Below, piece after piece: positions 1 to 6,238 of a stretch of DNA of 8,094 bases (position 1 is its first letter; every line of letters starts with the position of its first letter). Position numbers and translations under genes: made by a program. The notes beneath the pieces were generated by a model, which worked only from the letters and a program-made list of their open reading frames with translations, searched no databases and was not told the DNA's origin. Where the stretch lies: the NCBI GenBank assembly GCA_027859055.1, contig JAQIBO010000349.1, positions 1 through 8,094 on the forward strand, given 5' to 3'. Origin of the DNA: Spirochaeta sp. Lineage in GTDB: Bacteria; Spirochaetota; Spirochaetia; DSM-27196; Alkalispirochaetaceae.

Positions 1-1121
1 AGGCGGTACCGATGTTCATCCTTGGCGCTGGAATTCTGACCTCCGGTCAGGCGGCACGGCGGCTCATCAATATGGTGCGGGTGATGGTCGGACATATCCC
101 CGGCGGGCTTGCGATCACCACCAACGCCAGTTGCACTCTCTTTGGCGCCGTGTCCGGTTCCACCCAGGCGACCGTTGCGGCGATCGGTGGCACAATGCGG
201 CCGATGCTGCTGGAGGCGGGGTACAAGAGTTCCTTTACCCTCGGGTTGATTATCAACGCCAGTGACGTGGCGCTCTTGATCCCGCCAAGTATCGGCTTTA
301 TCGTCTACGGCGTTGTCACCAACACGTCTGTCGGAAAGCTGTTTCTCGCCGGTATTCTACCGGGGATAATGATCTTCTTTATGTTTTCGATCTACGTGTA
401 CTTTTACTCGAAGATCAAAAAGGTAGGTGTTGCCCGGAAATCCACCGGTACGGAACGAATACAGGCGATGAAGGATGGGTTCCCCGTTCTGGGCTTCCCG
501 TTCATTATCGTCGGTGGTATTTACGCTGGAATCTTCAGCCCCACCGAGGCTGCCGCCGCGGCGGTTCTGTACGCGCTTTTTCTCGAATTCGCTGTTTTTC
601 GGACGATGAACATGCAGAAGGTGATCAAGGTTCTCCTTGATACCGGTGTCGTAACCGGCGTGGTCTTTGTCCTCGTTGGTGCCGGACAGGCGTTTTCCTG
701 GCTTATCAGTTTTATGCGCATCCCCGAGGCGGTCATGCCGGTGATTCTGGGAACGGACCCGTCTCAACTGCAGGTCATCCTGACGGTGGTTGTCGCATAC
801 TTTGTGGCGTGTATGTTTGTTGACCCGATCGTGGCAATCTATGTGTTTTCGCCGATCTTTTCACCGTACGTTATCGCCACGGGAATTGACCCTGTCTTCC
901 TCGGGGTCCTTGTGACGCTGCAGGCGGCGATCGGTTCGGCAACGCCGCCCTTCGGATGCGATATATTTACCGCTCAGTTGATATTCAGGCGTCCATATCT
1001 GGAAGTCATAGCAAGTACACCCCCGTTTATCCTCATTTTGCTTCTGGCAACGGCGCTGATTATCATCTTTCCGGAGATCGCAACGGTCCTCCCCAATTCG
1101 ATGATGAACCTTGGCGGATAG
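1..1121 (+). CDS. dctM: TRAP transporter large permease (DctM family), 5'-truncated by window edge
   Basis: This is the large integral-membrane subunit of a tripartite ATP-independent periplasmic (TRAP) transporter, which uses an ion gradient to import a solute delivered by a periplasmic binding protein. The frame is already open at the window edge (A-V-P precede the Met at 12). Family proteins run to about 425 residues, so roughly 50-60 N-terminal residues lie outside and the Met at 12 is internal. Numbering from that Met, there are about nine hydrophobic spans (near 28-48, 75-104, 111-133, 157-175, 179-196, 208-232, 254-280, 290-312, 333-358). The hallmark motifs are SGSTQATVAAIG near 48, IPPSI near 91 and TPPFG near 313, the last two being the paired helix-hairpin motifs of the two structural repeats. 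It ends with TAG and is followed by a terminator, so it is the last gene of its operon. The substrate is not readable from the sequence. The neighbouring ectoine-catabolic genes make an ectoine-type (UehC/TeaC-like) role possible but unproven. Confidence 0.9.
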   Translation, partial: AVPMFILGAGILTSGQAARRLINMVRVMVGHIPGGLAITTNASCTLFGAVSGSTQATVAAIGGTMRPMLLEAGYKSSFTLGLIINASDVALLIPPSIGFIVYGVVTNTSVGKLFLAGILPGIMIFFMFSIYVYFYSKIKKVGVARKSTGTERIQAMKDGFPVLGFPFIIVGGIYAGIFSPTEAAAAAVLYALFLEFAVFRTMNMQKVIKVLLDTGVVTGVVFVLVGAGQAFSWLISFMRIPEAVMPVILGTDPSQLQVILTVVVAYFVACMFVDPIVAIYVFSPIFSPYVIATGIDPVFLGVLVTLQAAIGSATPPFGCDIFTAQLIFRRPYLEVIASTPPFILILLLATALIIIFPEIATVLPNSMMNLGG

Positions 1122-1136
1122 GGATTTGCCGTTCCA

Positions 1137-1191
1137 CCGCGGCGACATCGCCCGCGGAGGGCGCTGGGGCGGATAGCAGTTCGCCTCCGCC
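1137..1191 (+). other. GC-rich spacer with two possible hairpins downstream of dctM
   Basis: CCGCGG at 1137-1142 recurs at 1152-1157. The unit is self-complementary, so the two copies can pair across a 9-nt loop. A second arm pair is GGCGGA (1168-1173) with TCCGCC (1186-1191). Neither is followed by a T-run, so they are not terminators by themselves. They may protect the 3' end of the TRAP mRNA or simply be chance structure in GC-rich DNA. No gene is visible in 1122-1212. Confidence 0.25.
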
Positions 1192-1212
1192 ACAGATTAG
1201 ACCGGTTTGAAT

Positions 1213-1241
1213 GGGCTGTCTCACCTGGGACAGCCCTTTTT
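1213..1241 (+). terminator. Rho-independent terminator after dctM
   Basis: A perfect 8-bp stem, GGGCTGTC (1213-1220) with GACAGCCC (1229-1236), can be extended by T-G and C-G pairs to leave a 4-nt ACCT loop. It is followed at once by five Ts (1237-1241). It lies about 90 nt after the dctM stop and about 65 nt before the next start codon. It therefore closes the TRAP operon and separates it from the following gene. Confidence 0.88.
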
Positions 1242-1279
1242 CGTCTGCACCGGTCACCAACCTGTTTGCGCCGTAACTG

Positions 1280-1288
1280 TGATACGAT
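1280..1288 (+). promoter_or_regulatory. Possible extended -10 promoter element for the receiver/PEP-synthase-like gene
   Basis: TGaTACGAT matches the extended -10 pattern (TGnTATAAT) with two mismatches in the hexamer. It lies 19 nt before the ATG at 1308 and just after the dctM terminator, where a promoter is needed. No good -35 hexamer is seen 16-18 nt upstream. The predicted transcript start near 1295 would give a very short leader, so the assignment is tentative. Confidence 0.28.
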
Positions 1289-1294
1289 CGAGAC

Positions 1295-1300
1295 AAAGAG
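1295..1300 (+). promoter_or_regulatory. Weak ribosome binding site deciding the ATG start at 1308
   Basis: AAAGAG lies 7 nt before the ATG at 1308. It is a modest Shine-Dalgarno match, but nothing better precedes the alternative in-frame TTG at 1266. That TTG would add 14 residues with no family-like character and would lie upstream of the possible -10 element. The ATG is therefore preferred. Confidence 0.4.
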
Positions 1301-1307
1301 ACACGTT

Positions 1308-4262
1308 ATGCAAGCCCACTACACCTTTGAAAAAATACCGGTAAAACAACTCATGCAACGGCGCATCCAGGAAGTGCTTCTGGTGTGCACCAAGTACGAC
1401 AAGTTCATGCTTGAAGAGGACGGCCGCGTTGACGAGCAGATCTTTCAGGAATACGCCAGCCTCAATCTCCGCTATCCGCCGCGCTTTGTTCAGGTGAGCA
1501 CGGAAGAGGAGGCGCTGGCGGAACTGGAACGCGGCGATTACGACATGGTCATTTCCATGCTCAATATCGGTGGTCCCCGGGCGTTGCAGCTTGCCGAAGC
1601 GGTCCGCTCGCTCTATCCGGAACTGCCGATGGTCGTGCTGACGCCCTTTTCGCGGGAGGTCTCGGTTCGCGTGAAGAACGAGGACCTGGTGGACCGGTAT
1701 GAGATATTTGCGTGGCTCGGTGATGACAGTATTCTCCTGGCCATTATCAAACTGCTTGAGGACCGGATGAACGTTGCCCACGACGTCACGGTCGGGGTGC
1801 AGACGATCATCCTGGTGGAAGACTCGATCAAATTTTATTCCAGCTTCCTACCGCTGATTTACCGGATCCTCTTCCGTCAGGCCCGGGGCATCATGGAAGA
1901 GGGCCTCAACGAATGGGAACAGACGATGCGTATGCGTTGTCGGCCCAAAATTCTTCTGGCCAACAACTACGAAGAGGCGGTCGCCCTTTACGACCGGTAC
2001 CGGGACAACCTGCTCGGCGTTATCTCCGACGTCTCCTTCAAGCGAAACGGGGTTGAAGACGCGGGAGCCGGCCTGTCCCTGTGCCGGTACATTCACGAGG
2101 ACAGCCCCGACCTGCCGGTACTGCTTCAGTCGTCTGAGCAACGCCATCGCTCCGATGCGGCGTCCTGCGGCAGCAGTTTCCTGTACAAACATTCCGACGA
2201 CCTGCTCAACCGGCTTCGCCAGTATATCCGCCGCCATTACGGGTTTGGCCCGCTGACGTTTCGGGACCCCGTGACCAATCAAACGCTCTTTTCCGTGGAA
2301 GACCTCAAGGACTTGCAGGAAAAGATCGAAGACATTCCGGATGAGCAGTTCTGGCACTACTTTCGCCGCAAAAAACTGACCAACTGGCTGAAGACGCGCG
2401 CTATTTTTTCGCTTGCGGATGTGGTGGAGCGCAATATTTCGGAAATGACCGACGCCGCAGGTGCAAAAACGACGGTGCTTGGAATCATCTCGTCGTTTCG
2501 TCGGTTCCAGAGTCAGGGCACCATTGCCCACTTCGACCGCGAGCGGTACGACGAGTATTTGACCTTTTCCCGGATCGGCAGTGGTTCCCTCGGCGGGAAG
2601 GGCCGGGGACTTGCGTTCATGGATCATGTCCTCAAGGACAGCGATCTGCGCCACAAATACCCGGGCATCATCGTTTCAATTCCGCGTTCCGTGGTCGTTT
2701 CCACGGAGGTGTTTCAGGATTTTCTGGATCGCAACGAGCTGCACAATCAGCTCCTCTTTGAACACAGCGATGAGGAAATTCTGGCCCATTTTGTAGCGGG
2801 AACGTTCTCGGAGGAGCGGATCGCCGATTTTGCGGCGGTCCTGCGCGTTAATCGGCGGCCCCTGGCGATCCGCTCGTCAAGCCTGCTGGAGGATTCAAAC
2901 TCTCAGCCGTTCGCCGGTGTGTACAACACCTATATCCTCGCCAACAACGGCACTGATGAGGTTCGTCTGAACGAGCTTGTCTCGGCGATCAAGAGCGTCT
3001 ACGCCTGCACGTACTACCGTGCCACCCGGGATTACATGGCGGCGACCAACAACATGATCGCCGAGGAGCGCATGGCGGTTGTGATTCAGGAACTCACCGG
3101 CACGTGTTATGAAACGCGCTGTTATCCCTCTATCGCCGGGGTTGCCCGCAGTCTCAACTTTTATCCGATTGAAAACGAAAAGCCGGAGGAGGGTATCGCC
3201 CATATCGCGATCGGCCTTGGTACCACCGTTGTGGAGGGTGGGGCGGTGCTGCGCTTTTCGCCGCGGCATCCGAAGAAGATCCTGCAGCACGCCGACGTGG
3301 ACACTGCGGTGCGCAGCTCCCAGAAAGAGTTTGTGGCACTTGATCTTGTCGGAAACGGCTTCAAGCCCTCCGTCAGTGATGACGTCCAGCTGGTAACGGA
3401 CGAGATAGCGACGGCGTCGGAGGATCCGAGCTTCCCGTTGCTGGTTTCAGGCTATGATTTTCAGAACGGTATGCTCCGCGACGGCGTGCAGGAGGGAACG
3501 CGACCGATTCCGACGTTTGCGGGGGTACTCAAGTATCGCCTGTTTCCGCTGGCGCCGATTCTCAACGACCTGTTGGAACTTGCCCGCCGGGAAATGAGCG
3601 TTCCCGTGGAGATCGAATTCGCCGTGGATCTGAACCCGCCTGAGAACCAGGAAAAGACGTTCAGCTTTCTGCAGGTGCGTCCGGTGATCGAGGGGCTTGA
3701 AGCAGACGATATCGAGATAGCCGACGACGAACTGCGGCATACCATGGTGAGCTCCTTCAGTGCTCTGGGCAACGGCATTTACACCGACATTCGGGATGTG
3801 GTCTATATCCGACCGGATACGTTCAACCCCGCCGAAAGCGAGGAGATCGCGGCGCGGCTTGATGCGATCAACGCCGAACTTGCGGATCGGGGGCGTTACT
3901 ACCTCCTGATCGTGCCGGGACGTTTGGGATCACGCGACCCGTGGCTGGGTATTCCGTGCAAATGGACGCAGATATCCCACGCTCGGGTAATCGTGGAGTC
4001 GTCGATTCAACAGCTTCGGGTTGATCCCAGTCAGGGCAGTCACTTTTTTCACAACATCACGTCGTTGCACATCGGATATCTGACGGTGGATTCATTCCGG
4101 GACCCGCGGGAGCGCGTGGACTACGAGTTTCTGGAGGCGCAGACGCCGGTCAACGACGATCCGGTCATTCGCCATGTGACGTTTGAGCGGGAACTGCCGA
4201 CAAAACTCGCCGGACAGTCCCGCACCGGCATCGTGTTGCTACCCGATCGTAATACCGAGTGA
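1308..4262 (+). CDS. Tandem receiver / PEP-synthase-like ATP-grasp fusion protein (984 aa)
   Basis: This is a cytoplasmic multidomain protein with no signal peptide or membrane span. Residues ~20-155 form a receiver-like fold whose phospho-Asp is lost: the strand before the site reads DMVISML, although T112 of the switch strand remains. Residues ~165-310 form a second receiver that keeps the acidic pair E171-D172, phospho-acceptor D241, switch Ser 275/276 and K294, with an insertion of about 30-40 residues (about 182-214). Residues ~420-795 match the nucleotide-binding domain of PEP synthase/PPDK: GGKGRG at 429-434 (Lys431), AIRSSS with Arg522, the EDSNSQPFAG loop, and FLQVRP ending near 792. 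The swivelling phospho-His domain and the PEP/pyruvate barrel are absent. A domain of about 190 residues follows, with a G-R-L-G-S-R-D-P-W-L-G-I-P block from 871 and SHFFHN at 911-916. It is therefore unlikely to be a complete PEP synthase. A phosphorylation-controlled ATP-dependent phosphotransferase is my inference. Database names for such proteins are typically just PEP/pyruvate-binding domain protein. The gene is monocistronic and overlaps eutC tail-to-tail by 24 nt. Confidence 0.85.
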   Translation: MQAHYTFEKIPVKQLMQRRIQEVLLVCTKYDKFMLEEDGRVDEQIFQEYASLNLRYPPRFVQVSTEEEALAELERGDYDMVISMLNIGGPRALQLAEAVRSLYPELPMVVLTPFSREVSVRVKNEDLVDRYEIFAWLGDDSILLAIIKLLEDRMNVAHDVTVGVQTIILVEDSIKFYSSFLPLIYRILFRQARGIMEEGLNEWEQTMRMRCRPKILLANNYEEAVALYDRYRDNLLGVISDVSFKRNGVEDAGAGLSLCRYIHEDSPDLPVLLQSSEQRHRSDAASCGSSFLYKHSDDLLNRLRQYIRRHYGFGPLTFRDPVTNQTLFSVEDLKDLQEKIEDIPDEQFWHYFRRKKLTNWLKTRAIFSLADVVERNISEMTDAAGAKTTVLGIISSFRRFQSQGTIAHFDRERYDEYLTFSRIGSGSLGGKGRGLAFMDHVLKDSDLRHKYPGIIVSIPRSVVVSTEVFQDFLDRNELHNQLLFEHSDEEILAHFVAGTFSEERIADFAAVLRVNRRPLAIRSSSLLEDSNSQPFAGVYNTYILANNGTDEVRLNELVSAIKSVYACTYYRATRDYMAATNNMIAEERMAVVIQELTGTCYETRCYPSIAGVARSLNFYPIENEKPEEGIAHIAIGLGTTVVEGGAVLRFSPRHPKKILQHADVDTAVRSSQKEFVALDLVGNGFKPSVSDDVQLVTDEIATASEDPSFPLLVSGYDFQNGMLRDGVQEGTRPIPTFAGVLKYRLFPLAPILNDLLELARREMSVPVEIEFAVDLNPPENQEKTFSFLQVRPVIEGLEADDIEIADDELRHTMVSSFSALGNGIYTDIRDVVYIRPDTFNPAESEEIAARLDAINAELADRGRYYLLIVPGRLGSRDPWLGIPCKWTQISHARVIVESSIQQLRVDPSQGSHFFHNITSLHIGYLTVDSFRDPRERVDYEFLEAQTPVNDDPVIRHVTFERELPTKLAGQSRTGIVLLPDRNTE

Positions 4263-5225
4263 TTTCTCCTCGGCCACGGCGAACGCGCGAATCGAGATCA
4301 TCGTGTCCTGGACGCCGACACCGGTGAGGTCGCACATCGTGATCTGATCGTCTGTGGTGCGTCCCGGATGAACACCGCGCACCAGGCTTCCCAGTTCAAC
4401 CACCGGTGAGGCGTCGGTGATAACGCCGGCGGCGCGGGCGGAGCGCAGTTCGCCAAGCCGGAACGACTGACTCTTGAGATCACAGGCGACGATATCGCAC
4501 GCGCCGGCGACGGCTGCGTCAACCTCCTGCTTTCCCTCGGCGTCGGAACCCATCGTGGTCAGGTGCAGCCCCGGATGGAGCCACTCAGCCTTGAGAAACG
4601 GTTTCCGCGAGGGGGTCGTTGTTACGACAACTTCACTTTCCGTGACGACTTCCTCAACTGAACCCGCCTTGATGACTTTAATTCCAAGTTCTCGCTCCAT
4701 ATCGGCGACGTAGGTATCACGCACCTCATCGCTGTCCAGACTGAACGTGCGGATCTCCGTGATATCGCGGACCAGGGCCAGAGCGCGCATCTGAAACCGC
4801 GCCTGAACACCGGAACCGATTACCCCCGCCCGCTGGGCGTTGCGAGGGGCGAGGTACTTGGCTGCAACCGCACCGGCGGCACCGGTGCGCACCTGGGTGA
4901 GGTATCCGTTATCCAGCAAGACCGCCGTCAGAAACCCGGTTTCCGCGTCGATCACCAGCATCTGACCGCTTTGGGACGGCAGTCCACGATCGGGATTTTT
5001 GAAGAACCCGGAGGCGACTTTCACCGCCAGATAATCCAGCCCCTTGATGTAGGCGGACTTGATATCGACCTCCGCGTCGAGGTGCGGAACGGGAATCATC
5101 ATGATCGGGGGAACCGTCGCGTTTCCGGCGTCCAGCTCAGCAAACCCGCGCTCAACATCGGCTACCGCATCAGCATCGAGGTGGATATGCTCCACAAGCT
5201 GCGATTCAGAGACTACTCGTACCAT
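4239..5225 (-). CDS. eutC: Ornithine cyclodeaminase/mu-crystallin family protein, probable ectoine utilization protein EutC
   Basis: This 328-residue cytoplasmic NAD(P)-binding protein has the usual length for the ornithine cyclodeaminase/mu-crystallin/alanine dehydrogenase family. Visible features are Lys69 in LAVKVASGFFKN, R113-T114 in the TQVRTGAAGAVAAKYLA block, the Rossmann dinucleotide loop GSGVQ at 137-141, and a GSDAEGKQEVD stretch at the usual position of the family's catalytic Asp. Sequence alone cannot separate ornithine cyclodeaminase from its relatives. The assignment as EutC rests on context: it follows eutB and doeA, and EutB/EutC form the pair proposed to convert hydroxyectoine to ectoine together with EutA. 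The ATG at 5225 is supported by a strong Shine-Dalgarno and lies inside the end of eutB (20-nt overlap), suggesting translational coupling. The stop (TAG) lies inside the convergent fusion gene. Alternatives are a genuine ornithine cyclodeaminase or an opine/imine reductase. Confidence 0.82.
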   Translation of the reverse strand: MVRVVSESQLVEHIHLDADAVADVERGFAELDAGNATVPPIMMIPVPHLDAEVDIKSAYIKGLDYLAVKVASGFFKNPDRGLPSQSGQMLVIDAETGFLTAVLLDNGYLTQVRTGAAGAVAAKYLAPRNAQRAGVIGSGVQARFQMRALALVRDITEIRTFSLDSDEVRDTYVADMERELGIKVIKAGSVEEVVTESEVVVTTTPSRKPFLKAEWLHPGLHLTTMGSDAEGKQEVDAAVAGACDIVACDLKSQSFRLGELRSARAAGVITDASPVVELGSLVRGVHPGRTTDDQITMCDLTGVGVQDTMISIRAFAVAEEKSLGITIG

Positions 5226-6234
5226 CTGTTCCTCCTGTACGTTGTGCGCATTCGTGCATGACCGAAAGGTACGTCGGCAGATCGACGCTGCTTCCGCTTA
5301 AGACCAGACCGACCCGCTTACCCGGGACCGACACTTTCCCCGTTTGCAGGGCGGCGATACCGACGGCGGCGCCGCCCTCAATCACCAGGCTGTGATGCGC
5401 CAGGGCGTAATACATCGCCGTTCTGATTTCCGGCTCATCCACGACAACGTGGTCATCAACGTAGTGTTGGACTAACGGCAGCGTGAAGCGGTTCTCTTTG
5501 CCGATTCCGCCCAGAAGCGAATCGGCAAGGGTATCTTTTTCTTCAACCGCGACGGGATGCCCCGCATTTAAGCTTTACAGCATCGCCGGGGAGCGGGAAA
5601 TGGAAACGCCGATCACCCGAATGTCCGGCTTGATCAGTTTTGCGGCCAGCGCCACGCCGGCAAGAAGCCCACCCCCGGACAGGGGAACCAGCAGCGTGTC
5701 AAGATCGGGGTCGTCGGCGAGCATCTCCAGTGCAATCGTACCCTGTCCGGCTACGACATACGGATCGTCAAAGGGCACCACCGGAACGAGGTTGCGTTCG
5801 GCCATGATCTGGAAGTACTTTTCCTCCGCCTCGTCCTGGGAATCCCCGTGAACCACCACCTCCGCGCCAAGGCTGCGAATCAGTTCGATCCGGTAGGTCG
5901 GTACGTGTTCGGATACGCAGACCACTGCGGGAATACCGCTTTGTCCGGCGACAAACGCGACCGCTTTGCCGTGGTTCCCGGTGGAAAACGTAATCACCCC
6001 GCGTCGACGATCCTCGGCGGAGAGGCTGAGGATCCGGTTGCTTGCACCGCGGACTTTGAACGCCCCGGTGTTCTGGAGCGATTCCAGCTTGCACAGGACC
6101 GCCTGCGCGCCGATCTGTTCGGCAAGGGTGGGGGACTCGATGAGCGGGGTATGCCGTACCAGCCCGGCGATTCGCCGGGCCGCGGTGAAGACATCATCAA
6201 GATGCAGGTCTGAATAGCGGGTCGGTACGTTCAT
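5206..6234 (-). pseudogene. eutB: EutB-like PLP-dependent threonine dehydratase-family gene, interrupted by an in-frame TAA
   Basis: This fold-type II PLP enzyme resembles threonine dehydratase. In ectoine clusters EutB is the proposed dehydratase acting on hydroxyectoine-derived substrate. The ATG at 6234 lies 4 nt after the doeA stop; a GTG one codon earlier is also possible, and no clear Shine-Dalgarno is seen, so translation is probably coupled to doeA. The PLP lysine is Lys60 in GAFKVRGA. STGNHG lies at 84-89 and the phosphate-binding glycine loop SGGGLLAG at 186-193. Codon 220 (5577-5575) is TAA. The same frame then stays open for 122 codons with family-like sequence: DTLADSLLGGIG at 234-245, VIEGGAAVGIAAL at 284-296 and LSGSSVDL at 312-319. 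No shift in frame is needed. The intact product would be about 342 residues, normal for the family. The truncated one loses the C-terminal part, including Ser313, which aligns with the Ser that contacts the PLP ring nitrogen. It is either a recent nonsense mutation or a sequence error. The TGA stop at 5208-5206 overlaps the eutC start. Confidence 0.85.
5231..5236 (-). promoter_or_regulatory. Strong Shine-Dalgarno for eutC inside the eutB 3' end
   Basis: On the minus strand AGGAGG is followed by a 5-nt spacer (AACAG) and the ATG at 5225-5223. The match is perfect to the anti-Shine-Dalgarno core. It could let eutC be translated even though ribosomes terminate early in eutB. Confidence 0.85.
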
Positions 6235-6238
6235 CACG

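Noticed and set aside
1266..1307. In-frame TTG start extending the fusion protein by 14 residues
   Set aside because: No ribosome binding site precedes it, the extra residues look random, and the region overlaps the possible -10 element. The ATG at 1308 has at least a weak Shine-Dalgarno.
1848..2654. 268-codon open frame on the minus strand within the fusion gene
   Set aside because: It is antisense to well-conserved receiver and ATP-grasp motifs, has no recognisable domain, and is explained by GC-rich codon bias in the real frame.
4255..4273. Hairpin CCGAG/CTCGG at the convergent gene junction as a bidirectional terminator
   Set aside because: The stem is only 5 bp with a 9-nt loop and has no T-run on either strand.
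5206..5442. A separate small gene starting at the GTG at 5442
   Set aside because: It is in the same frame as eutB and continues its C-terminal half. The sequence between it and the TAA is also EutB-like, and no ribosome binding site supports an independent start.
5575..5577. Recoding of the eutB stop as selenocysteine or pyrrolysine, or a reassigned genetic code
   Set aside because: The codon is TAA, whereas those recodings use TGA and TAG. TAA is also the natural stop of the adjacent iclR gene, and TAG and TGA end other genes here, so all three act as stops.
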